Source: Planococcus soli
Lineage (GTDB): Bacteria > Bacillota > Bacilli > Bacillales_A > Planococcaceae
Assembly (NCBI RefSeq): GCF_016881065.1
Contig: NZ_WXYN01000051.1
Coordinates: forward strand, 124,001-188,000
DNA: 64,000 nt
Direction: 5' to 3'
Positions 17,910 to 27,271 of the stretch are shown piece after piece. A program made the position numbers and the translations under genes. How positions within the stretch are numbered: position 1 is the stretch's first letter; each line of letters starts with the position of its first letter. The notes beneath the pieces were generated by a model, which ran no database searches, was not told the DNA's origin, and was given only the letters and a program-made list of their open reading frames with translations.

Positions 17910-19111
17910 TAGACTTCTTCAGCTCTGATTCGGCGGAATAAAGCGATGCCTGCAAGAAGCAAGGCCAGTCCGAAAGCGGCATTTGCTGCGAAGTCAGAGG
18001 CTGTTGCCGGTAATTTTCCACCTTTCACCGTTTGGGTTGCAGATGGTGTTGTTGGAGCGGTTGCAACCGGTTTTTGTACCACAGGCGGTGCTGTAATAAC
18101 TTTCTCCACAGTGTCCAAGCCTTTTCCGGTGTCCACGATTACGTCAGACCCGAACATTTCAGCCGTCATAAGGATGTCTGCAAGGAATGCGTCTTCCAAA
18201 TTGTAAATCTCGATCAATAAATCAGCGCCTTCAGTTGATTCAAGCGTCAGGAGTGTAGCTAAAGAAACAGGCGATTTTTTATCATCCTTGACAAAGTAAT
18301 AAGTTGTTTTCAATTCCAGCAAATCGGTCATTTCACTGTAGATATCCATGATTTCAGCAATCTGTTCTGCTGTCAGTTCATCAGCAGTTTCAAATTCGCC
18401 GACTGCCATCATGCGATCACTTAATTCCATCAGTTTTTGTTCGAATGCAGGATCTTCATAATCCAATGTTTCCATGTGAGCGATCAATCTTTCAATTTCT
18501 TCTTCGGTCAAACCCAATTCAGTGAAAAGGCCATCAACATCAATGTCAATGTCAAAGTAGCTTGGGTCTTGATAGAAAATAATGGATGACTCTAAATCTT
18601 CAATGAAGTCGTAGTATGAAAGGGAATCATCATATTCCTGTAAAAAAGCTTCCAATTCATTTTCGGAGGAGAATCCGTACTCTTCCATAAGCGCCTGCAA
18701 GTTTGTTTCATCAATTGGCGTTCCCATATAGTCATCCAAATAAAAATCAATGTAGTATTCGACATCTTCGATGAAAATCAAATATGTACCGTCAAGCACA
18801 TCCATACCGTAATCAATGTCGCCGTATTCATAAAGCACTTCGTTCAATTCAGTGCGGGACAATTTTAACTTATTTGCGAGCGACTGAACATTTTCTTCAG
18901 TTAATGGCGTACCTAACTCATCAACTTGATCAAATTCGTCCAACGACCAATCTTTGCTGTCCAAATAGTCAAGATAATCTTGTTTTTTCCAGTTGATTTC
19001 TGTTAAAAACTGGTCAAATTTAGCATCGTCCGCTTTGATGGCAAATGCCGAAAGTGGCATGATGCTAAATGACAATCCTAAAACTAATAAAAATGCGGCT
19101 AAACGTTTCAT
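17909..19111 (-). CDS. Processed acidic surface protein with LPATA sorting signal
   Basis: 400 residues from ATG 19111 after aggggga. A signal peptide covers about residues 1-25 (LAAFLLVLGLSFSIMPLSAFA). The mature protein is extremely acidic, with repeated helical segments rich in Asp, Glu and Tyr. A Pro/Thr-rich spacer precedes LPATA (367-371), a hydrophobic helix and the basic tail FRRIR, i.e. a complete cell-wall sorting signal. This architecture matches the known family of processed acidic surface proteins that sit beside a class D sortase. The function of the family is unknown; ion binding or a surface coat has to remain speculation. Confidence 0.9.
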   Translation of the reverse strand: MKRLAAFLLVLGLSFSIMPLSAFAIKADDAKFDQFLTEINWKKQDYLDYLDSKDWSLDEFDQVDELGTPLTEENVQSLANKLKLSRTELNEVLYEYGDIDYGMDVLDGTYLIFIEDVEYYIDFYLDDYMGTPIDETNLQALMEEYGFSSENELEAFLQEYDDSLSYYDFIEDLESSIIFYQDPSYFDIDIDVDGLFTELGLTEEEIERLIAHMETLDYEDPAFEQKLMELSDRMMAVGEFETADELTAEQIAEIMDIYSEMTDLLELKTTYYFVKDDKKSPVSLATLLTLESTEGADLLIEIYNLEDAFLADILMTAEMFGSDVIVDTGKGLDTVEKVITAPPVVQKPVATAPTTPSATQTVKGGKLPATASDFAANAAFGLALLLAGIALFRRIRAEEV

Positions 19112-19379
19112 TTTCTTCCCCCTGTGTATAATAAATGGAATATCTAGACTATTATAGTCTTGGTTTAATTTAAATAATATAGGTATATATGTTTATATAA
19201 ATTGAATTTTAAAGGTAATTTTAATAAAAATGAAGTCATCACTCTGAATGAAGAGGTTTCCACAAATTATTGGGTGTTTCTTCTATAGTGAACTGCGAAA
19301 GACAAACTGATTGAACTGATTATTCTGTTAAATGTTATGATAGGCATAAAAGCGTTCAGAACTAAAGGAGGAACCACTG

Positions 19380-20267
19380 ATGTCCATTAAAAAAGCCATC
19401 ATCCCAGCTGCTGGGCTGGGAACACGTTTTCTTCCTGCCACTAAGGCGATGCCTAAAGAGATGCTGCCAATCGTGGACAAGCCGACGATCCAGTATATTG
19501 TAGAAGAGGCTATCGCATCTGGAATTGAAAGCATCATTATTGTAACCGGCAAAGGGAAACGGGCAATCGAAGATCATTTTGACCACGCACATGAACTGGA
19601 AGCAACATTGCTGGAAAAAGGCAAGATGGACATGCTGGAAACAGTACTTGAAACATCAAAACTAGAAATCCATTTTATTCGCCAGAAGCATCCACTTGGA
19701 TTAGGCCATGCGATTTGGTCTGCGCGCAACTTTATCGGTGATGAAGCTTTTGCTGTATTGTTAGGGGATGATATTGTAGTAAACGAAGAACCGTGCCTTG
19801 CACAACTGATGAATCAATATGACAAAACAGGTAACTCGATTATTGGGGTACAGCAGGTTCCGGCAGAAGAAACTTACCGATATGGAATTATCGATCCACT
19901 GTCAGTGGATGGTCAATTGATGAAAGTCAGAAATTTTGTAGAAAAACCGGTACTCGGAACTGCTCCTTCCAATTATGCAATCATGGGCCGCTATATTTTG
20001 ACTCCTGATATTTTTAAATTTTTGGGTGAACACCAATTTGGAGCGGGAGGAGAAATTCAGCTGACAGATGCCATCCAAAAACTCAATAAAGTTCAAAATG
20101 TCTATGCTTTTGAATTTAAAGGGCGCAGATATGATGTTGGAGAAAAATATGGTTTTATTGAAACAACAATTGATTTTGCTTTAAAGCGCCCTGAGCTGAA
20201 AGAACCGCTGTTAAAGCTTTTCGAAAAGATTTTGCGCGAGGAAAAAAGAAGGAATCGCTTGGAGTAA
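19380..20267 (+). CDS. galU: UTP-glucose-1-phosphate uridylyltransferase
   Basis: 295 residues from ATG 19380 with a strong aaaggagg site. The nucleotidyltransferase N-terminus is [25 protein letters not shown] (residues 6-30), and [10 protein letters not shown] near 122, EKP near 182 and [10 protein letters not shown] near 220 complete the family pattern. It makes UDP-glucose from UTP and glucose 1-phosphate. UDP-glucose is used for glycolipid anchors, for teichoic acid glucosylation and by GalE. Length and motifs are typical and the gene appears intact. Confidence 0.95.
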   Translation: MSIKKAIIPAAGLGTRFLPATKAMPKEMLPIVDKPTIQYIVEEAIASGIESIIIVTGKGKRAIEDHFDHAHELEATLLEKGKMDMLETVLETSKLEIHFIRQKHPLGLGHAIWSARNFIGDEAFAVLLGDDIVVNEEPCLAQLMNQYDKTGNSIIGVQQVPAEETYRYGIIDPLSVDGQLMKVRNFVEKPVLGTAPSNYAIMGRYILTPDIFKFLGEHQFGAGGEIQLTDAIQKLNKVQNVYAFEFKGRRYDVGEKYGFIETTIDFALKRPELKEPLLKLFEKILREEKRRNRLE

Positions 20268-20389
20268 TGGAACAAACAGCGAAACAGAACAGAGGTTTTG
20301 TGCGCAGCTACGAAATGTACTGTGTAAGTATCAGGAGAGAACAGGCTCATGTATACTAAAAGAAAACGAAGGCAACGGAGGTCAACGCG

Positions 20390-20947
20390 ATGGACACCAT
20401 TCTTGCGATATGCATCGGACTGGCATTAAGTGCAACGGTGGGTTTTAGAATTTTTACGCCATTGCTGATTACGGGAATATTCGTACATGTGGACTGGCTG
20501 ACACTTTCGGAAGGTTTCAGTTGGATTGGCAGTACACCAGCGATTGTCGCATTTGCCGCAGCCACCCTTTTTGAAATTGCCGTCAATTATATTCCCGCTG
20601 TAGGATCCTTCATGAAAATGATTTCAACGCCAATTGCCGCTTTGGCAGGGATCCTGCTGACTGCCTCTTTTATCGGGGATATGAGCCCTTTTCTCGAATG
20701 GAGCATTGCCATCATCGGTGGAGGAGGAGTGGCTACAGTTTCACACGCGACCATTACAGCGGTCAAAGGAGTGAGTGAAACGGCATTGCTGAGCCCAGCC
20801 GTTTCTGCAGCAGAAGATGCCACGGCTACATTAGTGCCGATTCTAATATTTATTGTTCCATTCCTGGCAGTTCTCTTTTTGATTGGCATGGCTTATATGA
20901 TTTTTAAGCTTTACCGGAGGTTTCTGTACAAGCCAAAAACTGTATAA
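20390..20947 (+). CDS. DUF4126 family membrane protein
   Basis: 185 residues from ATG 20390, with aacggagg upstream. Four to five hydrophobic helices with many small residues are visible, and the pattern LALSATVGFRIFTPLL at the start and FEIAVNYIPAVGSFMKMISTPIA in the middle matches DUF4126 proteins. Function unknown. It is separated from galU by 122 bases without a terminator, so read-through from galU is possible. A terminator follows. Confidence 0.82.
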   Translation: MDTILAICIGLALSATVGFRIFTPLLITGIFVHVDWLTLSEGFSWIGSTPAIVAFAAATLFEIAVNYIPAVGSFMKMISTPIAALAGILLTASFIGDMSPFLEWSIAIIGGGGVATVSHATITAVKGVSETALLSPAVSAAEDATATLVPILIFIVPFLAVLFLIGMAYMIFKLYRRFLYKPKTV

Positions 20948-20983
20948 AAAAGGAGCTGGAATAAATTCCAGCTCCTTTTTATT
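20946..20983. terminator. Bidirectional terminator between DUF4126 and deacetylase genes
   Basis: Stem aaaaaggagctggaa / ttccagctccttttt with loop taaa. It serves the plus-strand gene and the convergent deacetylase gene. Confidence 0.85.
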
Positions 20984-21016
20984 TGGTAAATGGCATCTCA
21001 GGGATTTGGCTTACTG

Positions 21017-22210
21017 CTATCTCGGAATCACCAGTACTTGTCCCACGCGAATTGCATTAACATTGGCGATCTTGTTGGCGGCAGCTATTTTAGCAACGGT
21101 CGTACTGTAAGTTCGGGCAATGCTGTATAGTGTATCCCCAGCCTTTACCGTATGTGTGACAGAAGTTGCAGGCGGAGCAGTGGTTTGGCCGGGAATCGTC
21201 AGCACCTGTCCGACACGTATGAGATTGTAGTTGGTGATGTTATTAGCTTTGGCAAGCGCTGAGACGGTTATATTGAACTTTTTCGCAATGCTGTAAAGAG
21301 TATCTCCGGCTTTAACGGTGTATTTGACAGAAACAGCCGGTGGAGGAGTCGCTTTACCTGGAATCGTTAATACTTGTCCGACGCGGATCAGATTATAATT
21401 GGTAATGTTATTTGCTTTGGCCAACGCTGAAACAGTGACGTTGAATTTTTTCGCGATGCTGTACAGTGTATCCCCAGCCTTGACGGTATACTTGTTGCCG
21501 CTTACTGGTGAGGCAGGCAATTTTAATAACTCTGAGACTGTGACGAATTTATATCCTTTCGCTTTCAACTTGCTGATCATACCTGGCAGAGCACCTGGAG
21601 TTCCAGACGCGCCAGCACCAGTATGCATCAAAACAATGGACCCCGGCACAATATTGTTTACGACTTTATTGGTGATTTCCGTGGCTGAGATGCCTTTCCA
21701 GTCAATGGTGTCAATATTCCATTGAATTGTATGCGTGTAGCCTGCATCTCCAACAGCCTTCAATACGGCAGCATTGGATGCGCCAAACGGGGCTCTGAAA
21801 ATCGGCTTGGTCGATTTTCCGGTGATCCCTTTGATTGTAGTTTCGGTGGTATCAAGCTCACTCTTCATTTTTGCGGCAGTAAGTTTTGTGAAATCAGGAT
21901 GTGAATAAGAATGGTTGCCGAGCTGATGGCCTTTGGCAGATATGTTCTTAATCCACGAAGGGTGGTTTTTGGCCCCGGAACCTGTTAGAAAGAACGTTGC
22001 TTTTACATTATTGGCAGACAGGATGTCCAGAATTTTGTTGATGTTAGTGCCATCTGAACCGTCATCGAAAGTCAGGGCAACCACTTTGCTGGTTGTGCTG
22101 CCTTTCGTAATGTAAGTGGAGCTTGCTGCCTGTGGCTGGCCAGAGAAGGACAACACGGTGAACAGGATTAATAATGCGGCTGCTAAGACTTTAATCCATT
22201 TGGAAAGCAC
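21017..22210 (-). CDS. Secreted polysaccharide deacetylase with three LysM domains
   Basis: 397 residues if GTG 22210 is used; it lies at good distance from aaggggtga, whereas the GTG at 22219 is inside that site. A signal peptide ends near SGQPQAA. The NodB-type deacetylase domain (about 42-235) has TFDDG (catalytic base and metal Asp), HSYSH (metal His pair), RAPFG and LMHTG. Three LysM repeats follow, separated by Pro-rich linkers, and bind peptidoglycan or chitin-like sugars. Probable role: N-deacetylation of peptidoglycan at the wall. LysM 1 and 2 are almost identical also at the DNA level, so they arose by recent duplication or conversion. Confidence 0.92.
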   Translation of the reverse strand: MLSKWIKVLAAALLILFTVLSFSGQPQAASSTYITKGSTTSKVVALTFDDGSDGTNINKILDILSANNVKATFFLTGSGAKNHPSWIKNISAKGHQLGNHSYSHPDFTKLTAAKMKSELDTTETTIKGITGKSTKPIFRAPFGASNAAVLKAVGDAGYTHTIQWNIDTIDWKGISATEITNKVVNNIVPGSIVLMHTGAGASGTPGALPGMISKLKAKGYKFVTVSELLKLPASPVSGNKYTVKAGDTLYSIAKKFNVTVSALAKANNITNYNLIRVGQVLTIPGKATPPPAVSVKYTVKAGDTLYSIAKKFNITVSALAKANNITNYNLIRVGQVLTIPGQTTAPPATSVTHTVKAGDTLYSIARTYSTTVAKIAAANKIANVNAIRVGQVLVIPR

Positions 22211-22435
22211 CTTTCTCACCCCTTTAGTTAGTGCGCTGGACAGAGCCAGCGTATGTATGGGATCAATCGGGCATAGATGGGTTGAGAAAAATAAAAGGAG
22301 ATTCTTACGTAAATTTTATACTCCTATTATACCACGCGTATAAGCAATTAGCGCTATTATAAACTGAATATTATGAAAATATTTGTAAGTAACTGATGCA
22401 ATAGCTTTCAAAGAGCAGACTTCTATTGAGTAGTA

Positions 22436-22471
22436 AAAAGCCAGCATTCCCGAAACGGAATGCTGGCTTTT
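22436..22471 (-). terminator. Terminator after tagB
   Basis: Stem aaaagccagcattcc / ggaatgctggctttt with loop cgaaac. On the minus strand it lies just after the tagB stop and is followed by T-rich sequence. Confidence 0.85.
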
Positions 22472-22474
22472 AAA

Positions 22475-23644
22475 TTAAAGATCTTTTGGATCATAAATGA
22501 CAGTGATGAGTTGGCATGTGCTTTGGCCAGTCGAATATGTATTCCAGTGATTGCGGAATTGATCGATTTTTTCAACGTCCATCTTAGGATCCAGAATATG
22601 GTGAATCACTTCACTGGTTGTTTTTACAATCGGACCAGGAAAATACAGGCTGTTCTCGGCCCAAATACCTTGAGTTTTTCCGTAGTCTATAAGGTCATAA
22701 GTGAAGAAAATCATCTTTTTTCCAAGCAAAGAAAACTCTACTGGAATGGATGAATAATCAGTTATCAAAACGTCGCTGACAATAAGCAATTCGCTGAGAT
22801 GCGGGTAGTCGTTGACCAGCAGTACACGCGGATGCTTTGTGAAGTTCGTGACCTCTTGGACAGAAGGATGAAGCCTGATTAACAACACATACTGATCATC
22901 CAGTTTCTCCAGCATTTCTTTTACATCCAGCTGCACCTTCATGCTGTGCAATGAATTTTTCCGGAAAGTAGGTGCATACAAGACAACTTTTTTCCCGGCG
23001 ATGGCCGGGTATAATTCCAATAAAGTCGTAAAAGCTTTTTCTTTAGCAACTGGATCAAAGTAAAAATCAGTTTGAGGTACTCCTGTGTAGATAAAGTGGC
23101 TTTGGTCAACATGGAACGATTCAGAAAAAATATTTGCCATTTGCTGTGAGCCGACCGGAATGTATTGAAATCGGTCATATACTTGCTGGAATCTTAATTT
23201 TGCCCGTTCGCTTCTGCCGGAAGTTTCAGGATCGCTCCAGCCAAACTTCTTAATGGCTCCAGCAGCATGCCATAATTGAATGCATTTTACTTCTTTTCGG
23301 AACTTAATGACCGAAAGAACGCCAGCATAGTTATCGACGAAGACATATTTGGCAGTGGCCAAATGGTAGACGGACAAAAAAGTATCTGCAATATTAGATG
23401 TCTCAAAGCTGTAAATTTTCTTGTTGCTCGTAGGAACAGCGGTAAAGTCAATTTTGCATTTGGCTTGGTTAATAAAGATGATCTGATGGTGTTTTGCTTT
23501 TGATAATTCTTTCGCTATAAAAAAAGCGTTATCACCAAAAGAAGAAAGAAAGACGGTTTTATTTTTCATGGGGAAAAGCTTGAAAAGGGCAAATAAAAAT
23601 TTGAATAAAAATAGATAGATGGAAATTCCAACTTCTTTAATCAT
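22475..23644 (-). CDS. tagB: CDP-glycerol:polyprenyl-phosphate disaccharide glycerophosphotransferase (TagB-like)
   Basis: 389 residues from ATG 23644, which overlaps the tagD stop by four bases (ATGA), so the two are translationally coupled. An amphipathic N-terminal segment (1-26) precedes the catalytic domain. QLWHAAGAIKKFG around His126 is the TagB form of the acceptor-side motif, and ITDYSSIPVEFSLL near 295 is the CDP-glycerol-binding block. TagB adds the first glycerol phosphate to the linkage unit on undecaprenyl phosphate. TagA, which makes the substrate, is not in the window. Confidence 0.88.
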   Translation of the reverse strand: MIKEVGISIYLFLFKFLFALFKLFPMKNKTVFLSSFGDNAFFIAKELSKAKHHQIIFINQAKCKIDFTAVPTSNKKIYSFETSNIADTFLSVYHLATAKYVFVDNYAGVLSVIKFRKEVKCIQLWHAAGAIKKFGWSDPETSGRSERAKLRFQQVYDRFQYIPVGSQQMANIFSESFHVDQSHFIYTGVPQTDFYFDPVAKEKAFTTLLELYPAIAGKKVVLYAPTFRKNSLHSMKVQLDVKEMLEKLDDQYVLLIRLHPSVQEVTNFTKHPRVLLVNDYPHLSELLIVSDVLITDYSSIPVEFSLLGKKMIFFTYDLIDYGKTQGIWAENSLYFPGPIVKTTSEVIHHILDPKMDVEKIDQFRNHWNTYSTGQSTCQLITVIYDPKDL

Positions 23645-24033
23645 TGGCTATTGTAAAGGTCTGTTTTGATTTTTGTTGTCGAGATACCTTCTGTCCGCGG
23701 CAAGTAAAGAACTTCACAATAATCCTTCAATTCATCAAACTTGCCTTCCCAGTCAGACCCCATTACAAATAAATCCACATCATTGCTTTGGATATCCGTC
23801 ACTTTTTGGCCCCAATTGTGTTCCGGAATAACTTCATCCACATATTTTATGGCTTCGAGTATCAATTTGCGTTCTTCGTAAGAGTGATAGGCAGCTTTGC
23901 CTTTAATCGCATTAAACTCATCGGATGATAAGCCCACGATTAAATAATCTCCGTTCTCTTTTGCCCGTTTCAATATGTTTATATGGCCATGATGAATCAA
24001 GTCAAAGGTCCCGTAAGTTATTACTTTCTTCAT
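23641..24033 (-). CDS. tagD: Glycerol-3-phosphate cytidylyltransferase
   Basis: 130 residues from ATG 24033. The HxGH nucleotidyltransferase motif is in YGTFDLIHHGHINILKRAK (residues 7-25), and the second signature RTEGISTTKIK is at 113-123. Length and motifs are those of TagD/TarD, which makes CDP-glycerol from CTP and glycerol 3-phosphate. The product feeds all four CDP-glycerol transferase domains in this window. It is the first gene of the tagD-tagB unit, divergent from the tagF-like/tagG/tagH unit. Confidence 0.96.
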   Translation of the reverse strand: MKKVITYGTFDLIHHGHINILKRAKENGDYLIVGLSSDEFNAIKGKAAYHSYEERKLILEAIKYVDEVIPEHNWGQKVTDIQSNDVDLFVMGSDWEGKFDELKDYCEVLYLPRTEGISTTKIKTDLYNSQ

Positions 24034-24187
24034 ATATATTCACTCCAAAAATGCTTATTTTCGATTTTTTTCACAATATGCTATGATACTATCTTATATG
24101 TTATCATGTGTAATAGCTATTGGAAATATAGGTATGTATGAGGTATTAGACGCTTTTATCTAGAAAAAGATGCATGTTTTGAGTTGC

Positions 24188-24216
24188 TTGGTTTACGCTT
24201 CGTTTCAGTATAGAAT
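24188..24216 (+). promoter_or_regulatory. Promoter of the second teichoic acid operon
   Basis: TTGGTT at 24188-24193 and TAGAAT at 24211-24216 with a 17-bp spacer, about 78 bases before the first start codon. Confidence 0.5.
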
Positions 24217-24293
24217 AAATAGAAACTAAATGTTATTATTTATAGTAAATTTCTGCCAAATCTGTTTTTAAAGAAAGAAGTAAGGTGAATAAT

Positions 24294-25484
24294 TTGAGCG
24301 TTGTCCAAAAAATTAAAGGTCTTAAAGATAGCAGCTACACAAGAAGACTTTTTCGTGCGGTATTTGTAATCCTGGGAAAACTTCCGAAAAAGAAAAAATT
24401 GGTGGTGTTTGAAAGTTTTCACGCGAAGCAATTCAGCGACAATCCGCGAGCCATCTATGAGCATATGAAAGAACATTATCCAGAATTTAAACTTCTTTGG
24501 AGTGTTGATAAGAGTGCAATCAAGCTTTTTGAAGAATTTAATGTGCCATATATTCGCAGATTCACCATCCCGTGGTTTTGGACATTTCCAAGGGCCGAGT
24601 ACTGGGTCAACAATGTCCGGCTTCCCAGATGGATGCCAAAGCCAAAAAATACTGTATACCTTCAAACGTGGCACGGAACTCCCTTGAAAAAACTGGGACT
24701 GGATATTGAGGAAATTCACATGCCCAATACAGAAACAGAAGCCTATAAAAAGAATTTCACGCTGGAATCTGAGAAATGGGATTACCTGATTTCTCCAAAT
24801 TCGTATTCAACCGAGATTTTTAAGCGCGCTTTCCATTATAATGGAAAGGTCATTGAAACAGGGTATCCCCGTAATGATGTGTTGACAAATCACTCGGATC
24901 AGTTGATCAGCAATCTGAAAAAGGATTTAGGGATTGCCGAAGACAAAAAAGTTATGCTTTATGCCCCTACTTGGAGAGACAATGAGTTTTATCAAAAAGG
25001 GAAGTACAAGTTTAAATTTCAATTCGATCTGGAAAACTGGAAGAAAGAATTTGGCGACGAATGGGTGCTGCTGTCCCGTATGCACTATTTAGTTGCTGAA
25101 AACTTTGATTTCTCGGCATATGAGGGTATGGTATATGATGTGTCGCTTTATCCTGATATCCGTGATTTGTACCTAGCATCAGATTTGCTGATAACAGATT
25201 ATTCTTCTGTCTTTTTCGATTATGCCATTTTAAACCGGCCGATCATTTTCTTTATGTATGACTTGGAGAACTACCGCGACCAGTTGCGCGGCTTTTATAT
25301 GGATATCGAAAAAGATGCACCTGGGCCTATTGTACAGACGGAAAATGAACTTTTCCAGGCAATTAAGTCAATGACAAATGCCAATGTGCAGTTAAGCCCA
25401 ATTTTCTCTGAGTTTAAAGGCCGTTTCTCTTCTCTTGAAGATGGTCAGGCAACAGAACGTGCAGTAAAAGCTTTTTTAAAGTAA
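24294..25484 (+). CDS. CDP-glycerol glycerophosphotransferase (TagF-type catalytic domain)
   Basis: 396 residues if TTG 24294 is the start (aaggtga lies 5 bases before it); GTG 24285 is the alternative. The whole protein is the catalytic domain: VVFESFHAKQFSDNPRAIYE near 30, LQTWHGTPLKKLG around His127, PRNDVL near 195 and ITDYSSVFFDY near 300. It lacks the long N-terminal extension of the other TagF-like proteins here. It probably primes or elongates poly(glycerol phosphate) for export by the next two genes, from which it is separated by 59 bases. Confidence 0.87.
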   Translation: MSVVQKIKGLKDSSYTRRLFRAVFVILGKLPKKKKLVVFESFHAKQFSDNPRAIYEHMKEHYPEFKLLWSVDKSAIKLFEEFNVPYIRRFTIPWFWTFPRAEYWVNNVRLPRWMPKPKNTVYLQTWHGTPLKKLGLDIEEIHMPNTETEAYKKNFTLESEKWDYLISPNSYSTEIFKRAFHYNGKVIETGYPRNDVLTNHSDQLISNLKKDLGIAEDKKVMLYAPTWRDNEFYQKGKYKFKFQFDLENWKKEFGDEWVLLSRMHYLVAENFDFSAYEGMVYDVSLYPDIRDLYLASDLLITDYSSVFFDYAILNRPIIFFMYDLENYRDQLRGFYMDIEKDAPGPIVQTENELFQAIKSMTNANVQLSPIFSEFKGRFSSLEDGQATERAVKAFLK

Positions 25485-25543
25485 AATATGTAAGTTAAAT
25501 TTAATAGCAGAACTAGTCAAAAAGTGATTAAGTGAGGATACCT

Positions 25544-26350
25544 ATGAAATCAGCTATAAAAGTCATTAAAGAGCAAGTTCAATTCTTTTATTTAGTTAAA
25601 CGATTATCTGTTTATGAACTGCGCAGCTTAACCAGAGGCAATTACTTGGGCGCAGCTTGGGAAATCATCAATCCGGCTATCCAGATTCTCATCTATTGGT
25701 TTGTATTCGGTTTTGGAATCCGGCAGCGTGAAGATGTTGGCGACATTCCGTATTTCCAATGGATGTTTGCGGGAATTTTGGTTTGGTTCTTTATTAACAA
25801 TAGTGTTATGAAATCATCCAAGTCCATTTACAGCAAAATCCGAATGCTTTCCAAAATGAATTTTCCGATGAGTGTTATTCCGAATTACACAATCTTTGCA
25901 CAGTTTTATCCCCATCTGATATTATTAGCTATTGGCATGTTGATATTGCAGTTTATCGGATTTCCAATCTCCATCTATTATCTGCAGTTGCCGATTTATA
26001 TCATCGGTCTGCTTGTCTTTTTGTTTAGTCTTGCTTTGATAACGTCTACTTTGGCGACTATCATCAGAGATGTTCAAATGCTGTTGCAGTCGGTTATGCG
26101 TATGCTCCTATACTTATCGCCAATTTTATGGCCGCCAACTTTGCTGCCGGAATCATGGCAGTCGTTTTTAATGCTCAATCCCTTCTACTATGTGATAGAA
26201 GGCTACCGTTACTCGCTGCTTGGAGAAGGCTGGTATTTTATCGAGAATCCTGTCTATACGCTTTATTTTGTTGGAGTGGTTGCACTGACGTTCCTGGTAG
26301 GTGCTTATCTTCATGTGAAATTTAGAAGTCAATTCATTGATTTCTTATAA
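25544..26350 (+). CDS. tagG: Teichoic acid ABC exporter, permease
   Basis: 268 residues; ATG 25544 follows agtgagg by 7 bases. It is an ABC-2 permease with six hydrophobic segments and the motifs SLTRGNYLGAAWEIINPAIQI-type near 25-45 (charged elbow, then helix 1) and NPFYYVIEGYRYSLLG near 205-220, which are typical of TagG. It partners with the ATPase encoded 18 bases downstream to export lipid-linked teichoic acid. This pair sits next to tagD, tagB and a TagF-type gene and is the better candidate for the canonical wall teichoic acid exporter. Confidence 0.92.
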   Translation: MKSAIKVIKEQVQFFYLVKRLSVYELRSLTRGNYLGAAWEIINPAIQILIYWFVFGFGIRQREDVGDIPYFQWMFAGILVWFFINNSVMKSSKSIYSKIRMLSKMNFPMSVIPNYTIFAQFYPHLILLAIGMLILQFIGFPISIYYLQLPIYIIGLLVFLFSLALITSTLATIIRDVQMLLQSVMRMLLYLSPILWPPTLLPESWQSFLMLNPFYYVIEGYRYSLLGEGWYFIENPVYTLYFVGVVALTFLVGAYLHVKFRSQFIDFL

Positions 26351-26368
26351 AAATTGGAAGTGAAACTC

Positions 26369-27184
26369 TTGGTTAATTCAGTAGAAGTCAAAAATGTCTC
26401 TAAGCGTTATAAATTATATAAAAAACAATCAGAGCGAATTCTTGATTTGCTGGTTCCTTATAAAGATTACGGTGAAGATTTTTTCGCTTTGCAAAATGTC
26501 TCTTTTGAAGTGGAACAAGGGTCGATTGTCGGACTTGTTGGCATTAATGGTTCAGGAAAATCGACTTTAGCGAATATTATTGCGGGTGTTATTCCAACGA
26601 CCAATGGCCAAGTGACGAGCAATGGCAATGTCGCTTTAATTGCAGTGAATGCCGGGTTGGATGGCAAGTTATCCGGACGTGAGAACATCGAGCTCAAATT
26701 GCTGATGCTTGGATTTTCACAAAAGGAAATAGCCGCTATGGAAAATGAGATCATTGAATTTGCCGAACTGGAGAAGTTTATCGATCAGCCAGTGAAAACC
26801 TATTCCAGCGGCATGAAGTCACGTTTGGGCTTTTCCATATCGGTGCGTGTAAATCCCGACATTCTGATTGTGGATGAAGCTTTGTCTGTAGGAGACAAAG
26901 CGTTTTCTGAAAAGAGTTTGGACAAAATGATGGAATTCAAAGAAAAAGGCAAAACAATGTTTTTTGTGAGCCATTCGATTTCGCAGATGAGAAGATTCTG
27001 CGATCAAATTTTGTGGCTGGAGTTTGGCGTGGTCAAGGAGTACGGTGCGACCAAAGAAGTACTATCCAAATACGAGTCTTTTCTGGAAGAATACAAAGCT
27101 TTATCGAAAACAGACAAAAAAAAATACCGGACCAGCGCACTCAATCGGCAGTCCAAGAAAAACGAAGAACCTGCAGTCCTTTAG
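26369..27184 (+). CDS. tagH: Teichoic acid ABC exporter, ATPase (short form)
   Basis: 271 residues from TTG 26369, chosen because ggaagtg lies 6 bases upstream; TTG 26354 and GTG 26360 are alternatives without a site. Walker A is GINGSGKST near 57-65, the signature is YSSGM, Walker B is ILIVDEALSVGD and the switch is VSHS. It ends shortly after the ATPase fold with a Lys-rich tail, so it lacks both the SH3-type tail of B. subtilis TagH and the large tail of the first ATPase in this window. A terminator overlaps its last codons. Confidence 0.9.
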   Translation: MVNSVEVKNVSKRYKLYKKQSERILDLLVPYKDYGEDFFALQNVSFEVEQGSIVGLVGINGSGKSTLANIIAGVIPTTNGQVTSNGNVALIAVNAGLDGKLSGRENIELKLLMLGFSQKEIAAMENEIIEFAELEKFIDQPVKTYSSGMKSRLGFSISVRVNPDILIVDEALSVGDKAFSEKSLDKMMEFKEKGKTMFFVSHSISQMRRFCDQILWLEFGVVKEYGATKEVLSKYESFLEEYKALSKTDKKKYRTSALNRQSKKNEEPAVL

Positions 27185-27203
27185 AGGACTGCAGGTTTTT
27201 TCG
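27168..27203 (+). terminator. Terminator of the tagGH operon
   Basis: Stem aacctgcagtcct / aggactgcaggtt with loop ttag, overlapping the tagH stop codon, then six T residues. Confidence 0.88.
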
Positions 27204-27271
27204 TGTGAATAATCAGTCAGAGAAGAAATTTTGACCGGATTGAATTACAGTAGAAGAAAGGGGGCAATTAT

